NCBI GenBank assembly: GCA_024803745.1
Contig: JANJXV010000188.1
Location: forward strand, 186,001 to 250,000
Direction: 5' to 3'
Length of the DNA: 64,000 nucleotides
From: Megascapheus bottae
Lineage: Eukaryota > Chordata > Mammalia > Rodentia > Geomyidae
This document shows positions 23,761-35,205 of this stretch, one piece after another (position 1 is the stretch's first letter; every line of letters begins with the position of its first letter). Position numbers and translations under genes: made by a program. The notes under the pieces are model-generated. The model searched no databases and was not told the origin of the DNA. It saw only the letters and a program-made list of their open reading frames with translations.

Positions 23761-25822
23761 CACTAAGGCAAAGTAAAGCCCCACCAAAGTTCTAAATCCA
23801 ATCACCAAACACTTAGTTCTTAATCCAAGTATCTTATATACATTACACACATTCTTTAAAGAAAACTTCCACCTAAAATAAAGCCCAGATACAGAAAAGC
23901 ACACATAAGAGGTATTCAGCTTAATGCATTACACAAAGGCCAACTCCACTGCACCACAACTAGGTTAAAAAACAAACGGTGGAAAAACAAAAACACCCTG
24001 CCACTTCAGAAACAAAATAGCAATCACAGCCTTCTCCTTCCTAACCTATCTTTTAATGAAATAAGTTTCCTGCAGACTTTTTTTCTTAATGTAGTCTTGC
24101 CACCCAAGTTTGCATTCCAAGACAGCAAATATTTAACTTATAAAGGCATAATTTCATTGAAATTGTATCTCTTAACAGACAGATGTATATTCCTAGACAG
24201 CAAATCTTAACAATGCTTTTCAAAATGTTTTACTAGGCTTCTTTCTTAACTGGACTAATAAGGGATGTCCACGGAACTGATTGACTAGATTAAGACCTAA
24301 AATATATTTGTGTGGGTTTTTTTTTTTTGCTACGGCTTGAATTCAGGGCAAGGTCTCACTTGGCTTTTTCACTCAAGACTAGTGTTCTACCTTTTGAACC
24401 ATGCGTCCACTTCTTGCTTTTACTGGTTAACTGGAGATAAGAGTCTGCTCAGAATTTCCTGCCTTGGCTGGCTTTGAACTCTGATCCTCAGGTCTTATCC
24501 TTCTGACTAGCTAGGACCAAAGGCTTACACCACCAGTGCCCAACGTAAGAGCTAATTATATTTTTAAGGAAAAAATTACTCATATAAAAAGTATGTATAA
24601 CTTAAGATCCACGAAAATGAACCATGAAAAAACAAGTTGGATTGGTAATAAGTATCTTACTCAGTCACTGCTTTTCTTTTAGTATATTTATTCTTTTACT
24701 ACTACATATAATAAGATACAAATTCATTTATATAAACACTGGTTTTTTTTTTCAGTTTCAGGATTCCTGAACTAGACATTTTCCCCCAACAATGTATTAA
24801 TATTATATATACTCTAACCATAAGACAAATTCCACCTATCCCAGGAAGACAGATAAAAGCTGTAATTTCACTTTCGGTCAAACAGAAAAGAGTCAATTTT
24901 CTGGTTTATGAAGGCAGCAAAACTAACTGGAAAATTAAAGTTATTATAACATTACGGTAGTTATAACTAAGTACATATTTTAGGAGCCCTTTTATCTTTT
25001 ATCCTTGAAACATGTATATGAACAGTCTTGTGTTTAAGATTGCGACCAAAAGCAATTGGTTGGGGTTTTATTTTTTTTCTCTAAATTTAGGACCCTCTGT
25101 GTCCTCAACAAACATATCAATTTTTCACTGAGGTTCAGCTAGTGTCTAAAAATTCTGCTAAAACTAAATGTTGATATGGCAGGGTTCGCACATAATTTTT
25201 TTTTTTAAAAATTGGCCTTGGTGAAATGTAACTTTGTCTCAAAGTATAATGTACGAATATATGTGAAGAACAGAAGAACCCTGGCTTCTAGTTCAAGACA
25301 TTCCTTTATTACCTATTCCATTCAAAATGTTTCCTGTCTGCTGTGTGCCAAGGCACTGTGTTGGTTGATATCCTAGATTTAATACGTATTTTCTCGCAAA
25401 TGCAGTCACATGCACACATTTAGCAGTATTTTCCTAAGTGTGTAATTTAACTCTTAGGAAGTGAATGGTATAAACACTCTGAGCACAACCATGCACGTAT
25501 ATACAACCACGGCATACATTCTTGAAATTACCTATGACAACCTCCCCCCATCAGCAGACAAACTAAATGGCATGAATGTGCTAGCTTCAGTGCTACTAGA
25601 AGACTTTTCACTGAGCAACTTACAAGGTGACCAGCCTGCATGTCATTCCATGACTGGTTCCATGAATTTTGCAGAAAATAACCCAGGCTGAACTGCCCCG
25701 CGTCCCACTCCACTCACAAAACAAAAACTAAAGCAATCCCTCCACACCAGACACGATTTTCCAGGAGCTCCTTAAAACAACTCTGCCCAATAAAGCAAAA
25801 GCTGGAAGCAATTACCAAGAAG

Positions 25823-25825
<3 letters not shown>
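23761..25825. other. AT-rich sequence left of the CpG island
   Basis: Apart from one SINE (24,312-24,546) nothing was recognised. If the island promoter is real this should be its first intron. Confidence 0.5.
24312..24546 (-). mobile_element. B1-Geo SINE
   Basis: Reversed; 'gcttgaattcagggcaagg', 'ttaactggagataagagtctgc' and 'ttgaactctgatcctcagg' are visible on +. Confidence 0.75.

Positions 25826-25860
<35 letters not shown>
25826..25860. repeat. (CA)n microsatellite at the CpG island edge
   Basis: About 16 CA units just left of the island. Confidence 0.95.
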
Positions 25861-25861
<1 letters not shown>

Positions 25862-26529
25862 TTAAAACAAAATTTCCTTGAGCCCATGTGGACCGAAACC
25901 GAACCCAAGGGGAGGCGGCGGAGGGGCCGGTGCCGCACGAGTGGCCGGGGAAGGGTGGATCTCCCCACCCCCCAGGCAAAACAAAGGAAAACTTTACACA
26001 GGTTGCGGTTTACTATCAAACCCGGGCCGCCCGGAGCTCCCCCCCACCCCCGCTCGTCCCTATGCCCAGGTCCTCCCAGCCTGGCTCAGCGGCCCCCTGA
26101 GCCCGGCGGCCCGCGGACCTCCATCCACTCTCCAGGGCAGAAAGGAGCCGCTCCCCGCGACCCCTCATCGGGCTCGGGGATCCGAATGAAGGTTCAACGC
26201 CCCCCCCCACTCACACACACACATTTCCCACCCAACCTCCCTCCCCCACCCACACGCTCACCTCCTCGGGGGCGGGGTGGGCACACGAAGCCCCGGAGGA
26301 CGCGGGCAGGGACCGGGAAGCCCGGGGTGGGGCGGGGACCGCGGGTGCGGGCAGAAGACACATGCCCGCCGGGCCGGGGGAGGGGAGAAGTTTCTCCCCA
26401 ACTTCCCGACTCCGGGCCGGTGGAGAGCTGCGATCGTGGAGTCACTTCCCAGAGCAGGGCTCAGGGGCCCAGCGCCGCCGGGAGCGGGGTCGGCAGTCCC
26501 CGCCCGCGGGGCCGCGCAGGGGTCCTTAC

Positions 26530-26760
26530 CTGCCCTCTGGCCGCGCTCGCACGGGTGGCTGTGGCCTCGGCTCTGACGCGACAGAGAAGGGGCAGTGGGC
26601 GGAGCAGACGCCCGCCGAGGCCCTCCTGCTCTCCCTCCTCCACCCAGACCACCTCCTAGGCGTGGGGGCGCGAGGCATGGGGCGGCAGGCTGCAGCCAGG
26701 ACTGCGGAGCCGGCCAGGAAGCCTGACTTCAGGAAGAGGGAATTCCCGGGCTCAGCCACC
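26530..26760 (-). other. Possible untranslated first exon from the CpG island
   Basis: On the - strand the sequence runs from the GC boxes through a moderately GC-rich stretch to GGGCAG|GTAAGG (intron starts at 26,529), a near-perfect donor. An open frame of 77 codons from 26,759 ends with the TAA formed by this donor, so it is probably not coding across the junction. The start site is a guess; no TATA box was seen. Confidence 0.45.
26738..26747. promoter_or_regulatory. kappaB-like site GGGAATTCCC
   Basis: A perfect palindromic match to the NF-kappaB consensus GGGRNNYYCC, located in the CpG island near the presumed start of transcription. Function is inferred from the motif alone. Confidence 0.45.
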
Positions 26761-26811
26761 CCGCGACTCCCAAACCACGCCCCTTCCCCGGGCCACGCCC
26801 CTTGCGCCTTC

Positions 26812-26882
26812 CGCGGGGGCGGGGGCGGGGCGGGGGTGGGGCGGGGGCGGGGCGGGTGCGGGGCGGGCGGGGCAGGCGGGGA
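26812..26882. promoter_or_regulatory. GC-box array with G-quadruplex potential
   Basis: About 70 bp composed almost only of GGGGCGG/GGGGGCGGG units, typical Sp1/KLF binding sites. The runs of three or more G on the + strand (C on -) also satisfy the G-quadruplex pattern several times over. Confidence 0.8.
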
Positions 26883-26944
26883 CTGGGGCTTCTTGGGCCT
26901 GGTGCCTGCTCACAGGACTAGTGTGGCAAAAAAAACTGGAAGTG

Positions 26945-27193
26945 AGGGGCCAAGAGTTTGGCCTAGTGGTTAAGGTGCTAGCCTAGCATGTATGAGGTCC
27001 CGGGTTCGATTCCTCGGTACCACATACATAGAAAAAAAAAAAAAAAACAAAAAAAAAGCCGGAAGTGGTGCCGAGGCTCAAGTGGTAAAAGTCCAAGGAC
27101 AGTACTCAGGCCCTGAGCTCAAGCCCAGGACTGGCAAAATAAAATAAAATAAAGTGTACATAGTTGATTCATTGGTTTGTGCATCAATGTTTA
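26945..27193 (+). mobile_element. IDL-Geo SINE with a 43-base transduced 3' flank
   Basis: A complete IDL-Geo dimer (26,945-27,137) with an A-rich link between halves and an (AAAAT)n tail. The 43 bases after the tail (27,151-27,193) are an exact reverse complement of 48,533-48,575, the host sequence flanking the SINE at 48,577-48,780. Confidence 0.85.
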
Positions 27194-27344
27194 CAATAAT
27201 AAATATTAATAGAACTGAAATCCAAGGAGTGTAAATATTAGTAGAATTTCAAAGACCTTGTATGCTCTTTATTTCTAAAGGAAAATGAATTAATACTACG
27301 AAAATGTTATGGTAAATACTTGACCTGTGGAAATGATTTTTCTT

Positions 27345-27665
27345 AATATAGTTGAGGAAATGTATAGAGGGGTTACAGTTATATTCATCAGGTAGTGGGT
27401 ACATTCTTTTTTTTTTTTTTGCCAGTCCTGGGCCTTGAGCTCAGGGCCTGAGCACTGTCCTTGGACTTTCTCAAGGCTAAAGCTCTACCACTTGAGCCTC
27501 AGCCCCATTTATGTTTTTTTCTATGTTTATGTGGTACTGAGGGATTGAACCCGGGTCTTTTTGCATGCTAGGCAAGCACTCTACCAGTAAGCCAAACTCC
27601 CAACCCAAGGTGCATTCTTGAACATTGTTACCCCTTCCCATGTTTTTCTCCCACTTTTTCCCCTT
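27345..27665 (-). mobile_element. LINE-1 3' end split by an IDL-Geo SINE
   Basis: 'agaggggttacagttatattcatcaggtagtgggtacattc' (27,367) is the reversed LINE-1 tail. It resumes after the SINE with 'aaggtgcattcttgaacattgttacccc' (27,607). The repeated 'g.gcattctt' around the SINE looks like its target duplication. Confidence 0.65.
27407..27605 (-). mobile_element. IDL-Geo SINE inside a LINE-1 tail
   Basis: Reversed dimer starting with poly-T and 'gccagtcctgggccttgagctcagggcctgagcactgtcc', ending 'aagccaaactcccaaccc'. Confidence 0.85.
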
Positions 27666-27667
27666 GG

Positions 27668-27895
27668 AAAGAGTTTTTGTTTTTGTCAGTCATGGGGCTT
27701 GAACTCAAGACCTGGGTGCTGTTCCTGACTTTTTTGCTCAATGCCAGTGCTCTATCACTTTGAGTCACAGCTCCACTTTCATTTTTTGAGTGGTTAATTG
27801 AAGATAAGCATCTCACAGATTTTTCTGCCCCCTGGCTTCGAACCATGGTCCTCTAATCTCAACCTCTTAGGTAGCTAGGATTACAGCCATGTGTG
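27668..27895 (-). mobile_element. B1-Geo SINE
   Basis: Reversed; 'tcagtcatggggcttgaactcaagacctgg', 'ggttaattgaagataagc' and 'cttaggtagctaggattacagcc'. Confidence 0.8.
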
Positions 27896-29952
27896 TTTGT
27901 TCTAATTGAAATAGCCATTATTTTTTTAAACCTCATCTAGTTTTATTACCATCATTATTACTTTTCATTACTTTATAGGGAGTTTATGTATAATCCAAGC
28001 CATTTCAGATGGGGTCCTGAGTTGTGATGATGAATTTGCATAGGTAAATGTCCTTAAACATTTTCCACTATGTTTACTAAAGAATTAACCACCATGAATT
28101 GAGGATTCAAATACATGTGCTAGTTTTCACAACTTAGAGAATGCTATTTAAATGACCCAAACGTGCTCATTTTATCTAAGATTAATTCCGACACATTAAA
28201 ATAGAAGCAAAGCAAGACACTAAGGGACGGATGTTTTAAAAGCCATAGTCTGGACATTTCAGTTTATGAGATGATGAGTTAAAATAAAAGATAGTTCCAC
28301 TTTTGTTCAAGAAAACATTTAGGTTCTCCTTAAGCCCCTTAGTGATCTTTGTTGTCTAGTTGTGGATTTTATGTGAAAACCTTGAAATTGGGGGTGGGGA
28401 GAATAAAACAAAAAACCTTTTAGGAAAAGACCCAGAACAAACAACTTCTTTAAGCTTTTCTCTGAAGCTTTATAAGTTCTGTGTAAAAATGCCCAGTGTC
28501 ATTTCCTTTAAGATGATGTGCTGTTCATCCAAAGAACAAAGCATTTCCTGAGTCTGTGGAGAGTACATAGGACCGGTTTCTAAGTGTTTGTTGTGAGTGC
28601 TCAAGAATCTGGGAGATATCTGGGGGTTGTGGGGCAGGCAGAAAATCAAACACTAAAGGTTAAAAGCAAACATTAAATAGAAATTTTATATTTAGTTATG
28701 AAGTGGTTAATAACAGAACTCTGCAAGTCACAGCAAGTCATTGATCAATTTCAATGTTTTGATAGGTAAACACGAAGCCTTATTTACATTAAGATGACAA
28801 GTTTGAATATACTCATAAGGAGTATATTCATTGTCATAAGCTATGACAATGCTAAGATCTTTGGACTCTGAATAAAATACAAAGTTTGGCTCCACTATTA
28901 ATAACTATAGGATTTCCTTTGGAGTGATAAAAATATTCAGAAATTATGATAGCTTTGTGAATATACAAAACCAAAATTAACCCACTCAACCATATACTTA
29001 ACAGGTGACTTTTACTGAATATAAATGACAATTCAAAAACATTCTGGTCCCAGAATTGTATGCTGTTTTGTAGCTATGTGACACCTACAGTTCTGTAATC
29101 TAACTTAAACTTGTTAATTCCTAGTTCTTAGGGTTTCAGTTTTCTCAACTCAGAAGTGAAGAGACTGTGTTAAATCAATAGTTTTGGAACTTTGGATTGC
29201 ACCTCCATAGTGAATGAAAGAAAATCAACTGAGTGGTAAGTGGTAACCAATTTTTTTTAAAGGAAGATCAAACTACAATGCTTATAATAAGTAGCATGTT
29301 CAAAGTTGTTTCCTTTGTATATGTATGCATACTGAGTAATAACATAAAATAAAATAAAAATTTCCACCCTAGGTGACTGTCAGAAAGTTAGAAATCCAGT
29401 ATACTAGCTGATGTGTAAATTTCCCCTTGTTAGTGAAATATAGTCAGTTATGTGTTCAATTTGTAAGTAGCAAATTCTGATCTGGACTTTGTAAAGATGC
29501 AGGTAACATTTGAACAGAGATGCCAGATGTGTTCTGAGTTTCCTACATGTTAACTCAATCTTCATCACAAACATGAGGCAGAAAATTATGATGGTCCTAT
29601 CCTGTAAGGAAAATGAGAAAAAAGAGAAGTTAACAGACAAAAATCCTAGCTGGGAGTGATTAAGCCCAAATAATTTAATTTAGAGCCAGCACTTACCTTA
29701 CCTAGAGTTCTTGGAATAAATTTTTGAAGTTTAAAATTGGCCTGCAATGTTTTAGCTCTGCACTTATAAAATATGTATTCTTGCTTCTTGCATTCTTACC
29801 AAATGTTGCTTTGGTAGAAAATAAATCATATTAGGTAGAATATTGAAGGGGAAGTAGATATCCAGTTTAGCCCATCAGCTCTCTCACAGCTATTCTTCGT
29901 TGAAGTCAACTTTCAACTGAGTAGCAGAAAATTTTCATTTAAAAATAAATAT
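27896..29952. other. AT-rich unassigned sequence
   Basis: About 2 kb without recognisable repeats or exons, unusual in this SINE-dense part of the window. Confidence 0.5.
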
Positions 29953-30145
29953 ATGGGCTCGAAGTATGGCCTAGTGGTAGAGTGCTTGCCTAGCCTGCAT
30001 GAAGCCTTGGGTAGGATTCCTCAGTACTACATATGCAGAAAAAACCTGAAGTGGGGCTGTGGTTCAAATGGTAGAGTCCTAGCCTTGAGAAAGTTCAGGG
30101 ACAGTGTCCAGGCCCTGAGTTCAAGCCCCAGGACTGGCTAAATAA
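29953..30145 (+). mobile_element. IDL-Geo SINE
   Basis: 'gggctcgaagtatggcctagtggtagagtgc' to 'gttcaagccccaggactggc', tail (AAAT)n. Confidence 0.88.
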
Positions 30146-30151
30146 ATAAAT

Positions 30152-30385
30152 AAGCTGGGTGTTGGTGGCTCACACTGTAATCCTAGTTACTCAGGAGGCT
30201 GAGATCTGAGGATTGTGGTTCGAAGCCAGCCCAAGCAGAAAAATCTATAAGATTCTCTTGTCCAATAAACTACGCAGAAAAAGGCAAAAGTGGTGCTGTA
30301 GTACAAGTAGAGCTCTAGCTGTGAGCACAGAGGCTCAGGGTCAGTGTTCAGGCCCTGAGTTCAAGCATTAGGACTGGCAAAATAG
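30152..30385 (+). mobile_element. B1-Geo SINE
   Basis: Follows directly on the previous SINE; 'agctgggtgttggtggctcacactgtaatcc' to 'gttcaagcattaggactggc', tail (GATA)n. Confidence 0.85.
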
Positions 30386-30541
30386 ACAGATAGATAGAAA
30401 GATAGAACAAGACATCTCTCTGTATTAAGCAATCCTCCCTTAAGGAAAAATAAAACTTTCCTTCAGCAACATGAACATCTCCTTGGACTAGGGGTATGGA
30501 GGAAGAAAATACTCCAGATCCAATCCCCACTAGCAGATAAA

Positions 30542-30675
30542 GAGCTGCTGTGGTGGCCCATGCCTGTAACTTTAGCACTAATGAAACTGAGGCAGAAAGA
30601 CGGAATGACTGAGGCCAGCTTTGGCTACATAGTGAGAGCCTGACTTAAATAATAATAATAATAATAATAATAATA
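30542..30675 (+). mobile_element. B1-type monomeric SINE with (AAT)n tail
   Basis: 'gctgtggtggcccatgcctgtaac...gaggccagctttggctacatagtgagagcctgac' is a classic B1 layout without a Geo half. Confidence 0.75.
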
Positions 30676-30976
30676 TCCACTGTTTTTTCTCAAACCAGAG
30701 TTGTTCTAAGTTATTTCCAAAGAAGTCAAGGGACCACCACATGCCTGAGAAATGAAATGCTGAATTTACATGAATGGTAGAAGGCAACGCAAATGTCCTA
30801 TGTTGTTCTATACCTTACTCTATTGTTGAATACACTCTGAAGCCTGTCTTCTTTTTGATGATGCATGAATTCATTGCTCTGTCCCTTATACTCTCTTCTA
30901 ATGATTCAACAAACAAAAAATGTTGATGTAAGATTTACTCCTTTAAGCAGCTTCCATTCTCTTGGCCATAAAAATG

Positions 30977-31290
30977 TGAGGCTTGGATTGGTGGCTCACA
31001 ACAATAATCCCTGTTGTGTGGGAGGCAGAAATCGGGAGTTTGAGGCCAGCCTGGGCAAAAAGTGAAATCCTTATCTCAACTAATAAGACAGGTGTGGTGT
31101 CTTGTGCATGTAGAATCCCAGCTACGCAGGAGGCCAATAGTAGACAGATCAATGTCTAAGGCCCATCCTGAGCAAAAACTCAAGACCCTACCTGAAAAAT
31201 AACTAAAAGCAGAAAAGGGTTCGAGGTGTAACTTAAATGATAGAGTGCCTCCTTAGCAAGCATGTTTAATACCCTAGTACCACAAAAATG
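30977..31290 (+). mobile_element. Two B1-like units plus ID-like unit
   Basis: B1-like units at 30,977-31,075 and 31,088-31,200, then a tRNA-like part ('ggttcgaggtgtaacttaaatgatagagtgcctccttagc'). Confidence 0.65.
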
Positions 31291-31342
31291 AATTCAAAAA
31301 CATGAAAATTGAATCCGTATTCTTTATTCAGACTTGACTGCC

Positions 31343-31535
31343 CTTTTCTTGGCAGTCCTGGGGCTTGAATTCAGGGCCTGAGCATTGTCCTTGGGCATTC
31401 TCAAGGCCAGTGCTCTACTACTTGAGCCACAAGCACCACATCTGGCTTTTTCTGTGTGGTACTGAGGAATCAAACCCAGGGCTTCATGCATGCTAGGCAA
31501 GCACTCTACCACTAAGCTACACTCCAGCCTTTGAC
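31343..31535 (-). mobile_element. IDL-Geo SINE
   Basis: Reversed; 'ggcagtcctggggcttgaattcagggcctgagc' to 'aagcactctaccactaagctacactcc'. Confidence 0.87.
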
Positions 31536-31804
31536 TGCTTTTATACATTAAAGAATTTAAATTAGTTTTTACTATAGCCTCTGAGGTTATCCCTGTCTCC
31601 TTCATCTCTTTGTCATCTTCCTTATCTTGCGTATCTTCCTCTTCCTTGTTTTGTAAGTACTCTACAACTCAGTGTAATTTAATTTTATCTACCAAGATCC
31701 AGTCTCAATTATTATGGTCTCTCTGAGGCAAGCCTGGTGGGCGTCCTATTACCTAGCTCCTTATCATCACCACTCATACATATAACCAACACATTGCATG
31801 ATTT

Positions 31805-32062
31805 TTTTTCTTTTTTGATGCCAGTTTGGGGGCTTCATCTGAGGGCCTGCATTCTGTCTCTGAGCTTTTGTGCTCCAGGATAGTGCTCTAACCATTTGAG
31901 TCATGGCCTCCACTTCCAGTTTTTTGGGTTGGTTGTTAATTGAAGATAAAAGTCTCACAGACCTTCTTACCTAGGCTACCTTCAAATCATGTTCCTCAGA
32001 TCTCAACCTCTTGATTAGAGTTACGGATGTGAGCCATCAGGACCTGCCTATATGCATTTTAT
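31805..32062 (-). mobile_element. B1-Geo SINE
   Basis: Reversed, diverged: 'gatgccagtttgggggcttcatctgagggcctgc', 'ggttgttaattgaagataaaagtctcacag', 'ggatgtgagccatcagg'. Confidence 0.75.
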
Positions 32063-32092
32063 AAGCTTTACCTTGCCTCAGTTATTTCAGTG

Positions 32093-33142
32093 CATGTAGG
32101 GTATTTATTTATTTATTTATTTATTCTGTGAATGGATATATTTATTTTAATATATTTTTATTGTAATTAATAGAAGGGTTACATTATATTCACCAGATAG
32201 AAGGTGCATTACTTCACAAACATTGATACCCTTTCTCATGTCTTGGTCCCCAGTTCCCTCCCCCCACCCCCAACCCTCATCTTGTTTTACCCCCTTCCCT
32301 ATCCTATTTCAAATAACCAAATATGCATATATACAATATATCAGACAATCAGGTGAAATACTGTAACAATATGAGTTAACCAAGAGACAGAAAAAGAGAT
32401 GAGAGATAACATAGTACATTAAGGACAACAATCACTCATTATATGGCTTTTGTTTCTATATCCTGGAGGTTCTTTCATTTAGCATCATCTTATATGGCCT
32501 TATGTATCTAGGTTTTACTCTATTGTAAATCTCTGTTAGGTGAGCCCAAGGTTTCTACTGATAATGACAAATGAGACAAACCATTGAGCCTGTGTTCCTT
32601 TGGGTCTGGCTTACTTCACTTAATATGATTTTTTTCAAAGTCTTTCCATTTCTTTACAAATGGGGCAATGTCGTTCTTTCTGACAGCAGGATAGGATACC
32701 GTTGTGTATAAATACCACATCTTGTTGATCCACTCATCAACTGAGGGGCATCTGGACTGGTTCCATATCTTTGCTATGGTAAATAGTGCTGCAATGAATA
32801 TTGTTGTGCTAGTGAATTTAGTATGTCCTTGTTTCTAGACAAGTGGGTAAATGCTGAGTAGTGGAATTTCTGGTTCATAGGGGAGCTCTATGTTTAGTCT
32901 TTTGAAGAATGCCATACTGCTTTTTACATAGTGGTTGAAGGAGTTTGCACTCCCACCAACAGTGTAGTAGTGATCCCTTCTGGCCACATCCCCTCTAGCA
33001 TCTGTTGTTATTAGATTTCTTGATCCTGGCCATTCTAACTGGAGTGAGGTAGAATCTTAGAGTTGTTTTGATTTGCATTTCTTTTATGGCCAGAGATGTT
33101 GAGCATTTCTTCATGTGTCTGTACGCCATGTAGGGTATTTAT
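32093..33142 (-). mobile_element. LINE-1 5'-truncated insertion with target duplication
   Basis: The reversed LINE-1 3' UTR and ORF2 end occupy 32,109-33,126. The flanks carry the same 16 bases, catgtagggtatttat, at 32,093-32,108 and 33,127-33,142. Inside, 'ctcatcaactgaggggcatctgg', 'ccaccaacagtgtagtagtgatccc' and the G/C-rich polypurine tract identify the family of 62,588-63,765. Confidence 0.85.
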
Positions 33143-33954
33143 CTAGACATTTTCCTTATCTTTATAAAACATCTAGAAGATTGGGTCTAACTGCAGAGAT
33201 TAGGTATTTTGTTTTAACTTTTGATTCGGCCCAAATCTTGACTATTTAACTTATATTTAGAAGCCAAATATAATGTTTTACATCATTGCCTTTTTCAAAT
33301 TAAAAAATAAAGAAAACAAAAACCTTCTGTGCTGGAGATGTGCTAGAGATTGAACCTAGGACCTTTCATAAGTGAGTACATGCTGTACCTTGGAAATACA
33401 TTTCTATCCTTATAGTATTTTCTTTCTGATATGTAAGTCCAGCTGCTAATGCTGAATGGATCAGAAACAATGTAGCAATTCAACTGGAATTTGCAAGTTC
33501 ATCCTGGAATTCAGAGGGGAATGGAGATCCCTGGCTGAAGTTTTTCTCCTTTTCTTTTTCTTTTTTTCCATAAATCTTTCATTCTTTCCATTCTTCCATT
33601 ATCATAAGGATAATGATCCTACCTCCCCATCACCAAAGAACATTCGCAATACAGAAGAAAAGCACTTCTTAGAACATGAAATGAAAATGAAGTGGGGATG
33701 CCATTCACAGGTTTCTCCCAGGTATAAGAACACATTCCACAGAAATTACAGCCAACTAGGAATTAACACCTAACAGTAGGAAAAGTTTAGTGACTCAGCC
33801 ATGTGGGAATTTTTTAGCTACTTATTTCTTTTCTAAGGCAGATTTTTTATAGTATACAAGTGCCAGGCAAATTGCTAATACAATTAATTTCTAACACCAA
33901 GGAATTTAGGTATTAATGAAATGAGAATTCTGTAAGTCAGAAATGCCTTGATTG
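33143..33954. other. Unassigned sequence
   Basis: A possible reversed tRNA-like SINE scrap lies near 33,330-33,395; otherwise nothing seen. Confidence 0.45.
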
Positions 33955-34076
33955 AGCCAGGCCCCAGGGGCTCATGCCTATCATCCTAGCCACTTGGGGG
34001 GCTTAGTCCTGGAGGGTTACAATTTGAAGCCAATCCAGGCAGGAAAATCCACGAAACTCTCTCTGCAATAATAATA

Positions 34077-34116
<40 letters not shown>

Positions 34117-34240
34117 GCCAGATTGGAGACAAAAGTCAATTGGGAAGGCCATGTACAAAGTGAACTAGAAGTGGAGCTGTGGTTCAAGTGGTAGAGCTCC
34201 TGCCTTAAGTGATAGCCCTGAGTTCAAGCACGCGTGCACG
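33955..34240 (+). mobile_element. B1-Geo SINE with internal (GAT)n
   Basis: B1 half at 33,955-34,070, a (GAT)n expansion at 34,075-34,115, then the Geo half 'agctgtggttcaagtggtagagctcctgcc' and (CA)n. Confidence 0.75.
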
Positions 34241-34263
34241 CATGCACACACACACACACACAT

Positions 34264-34304
<41 letters not shown>
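34240..34304. repeat. (CA)n microsatellite
   Basis: Interrupted CA tract extending the tail of a B1-Geo SINE. Confidence 0.95.
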
Positions 34305-34305
<1 letters not shown>

Positions 34306-34467
34306 AGCTAAGAACAATAAGTTCCAGCCATGAAACCAGAAAAAAAAGTGGGGGAGGGGAAGAAAAATTTGTGACAAATATCTTTTAAAATTTATGCCAG
34401 CTAGAAAAAGTCTGAAATTCTAACATAAAGTTTCAAGGTGAGGAAAATGAAGATTAAGAACTAACCA

Positions 34468-34675
34468 AATGCTGGGAGTTTGGCCTAGTGGTAGAGTGCT
34501 TGCCTAGCATGCACAAAGACCCAGGTTTGATTTGTTGGTACCACATACATAGAAAAAGCTGGAAGTGGTACTGCAGCTCAAGTGGTAATGTGCTAGCCTT
34601 GAGAAAGCCCAAGGACAGTGCTCAGGCCCTGAGTTCAAGCCTCAGGACTAGCAAAAAGAAAAGAAAAGAAAAGAA
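34468..34675 (+). mobile_element. IDL-Geo SINE
   Basis: 'gctgggagtttggcctagtggtagagtgc' to 'gttcaagcctcaggactagc', tail (AAAAG)n. Confidence 0.88.
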
Positions 34676-34687
34676 AGAATGTAACCA

Positions 34688-34930
34688 AGCCCGATTCTGG
34701 TAGCTCACATCTAATCCAACCTACTTAGAAGGCTGAGATCTGAAGATTGTGATTCATAGCTAACCCAGGCAGGAAAGTTCAGGAGACCCATATGTCCAGT
34801 TGATCACCAAAAAGCTGGAACTGGAGCTGTGGCTCAAGTGGTAGAATGCTAACCTTAAGCCAATAGCTAAGGGAGAGGGCACAGGTCCTGAATATTGGTA
34901 CCAGCCCCAATATTGGTATATGTGTATGCA
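34688..34930 (+). mobile_element. B1-Geo SINE
   Basis: 'agcccgattctggtagctcacatc', 'cagttgatcaccaaaaagctgg', 'agctgtggctcaagtggtagaatgc'; ends in CA-rich sequence. Confidence 0.78.
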
Positions 34931-34972
34931 TACACACACACATGCACACACATACCACACACACAATGTAAT

Positions 34973-35205
34973 AGCTGGGTGCTGCTGCTTATGCCTGTGT
35001 TCTTAACTATTCAGGAAGCTGAGATTTGTCTGAGGATCCCAGTTCAAAGCTAATTGGGGAAAGAAATGTTTATTTTTATGCAGCAAAAAGCCAGAAATGG
35101 AGTTTTGGCTCAAGAAGTAGAGCACCAGCCTTGAGTGAAGGAGCAAAAGGAGAGCACTTAGGCCTGGAGTTTAAGCCCTAGTCCCATCTCAAAAGAAAAG
35201 AAAAG
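34973..35205 (+). mobile_element. B1-Geo SINE
   Basis: 'agctgggtgctgctgcttatgcctg' to 'ggagtttaagccctagtccc', tail (AAAAG)n. Confidence 0.8.

Larger units (their letters stand above)
25880..26930 (-). promoter_or_regulatory. CpG island, probable promoter of an unidentified leftward gene
   Basis: About 1 kb of GC- and CpG-rich sequence inside an otherwise AT-rich region. On the - strand it is ordered like a housekeeping promoter: a dense GC-box array (26,812-26,882), two 'ccacgcccctt'-type boxes (about 26,776 and 26,793 on +), a kappaB-like site (26,738-26,747), then a possible exon ending at a consensus donor (26,530). No protein match was found, and the exons that should follow to the left were not recognised. 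A (CA)n tract at 25,826 borders it. It could also be an orphan or bidirectional island. Confidence 0.75.

Noticed and set aside
25886..26659. Open frame of 257 codons on + in the CpG island
   Set aside because: Composition is Pro/Arg/Gly-rich as expected from GC-rich DNA, no domain is recognisable, and the promoter and splice signals point to the - strand.
26526..26759. 77-codon - strand frame in the island as a protein start
   Set aside because: Its stop is formed by the splice donor itself, and the residues show no family motif; kept only as a possible untranslated exon.
26950..27020. Functional tRNA gene (A- and B-box like sequences 'tggcctagtggtt...gggttcgattcc')
   Set aside because: This is the tRNA-Ala-derived head of an IDL-Geo SINE, repeated throughout the window, and followed by the Geo half.
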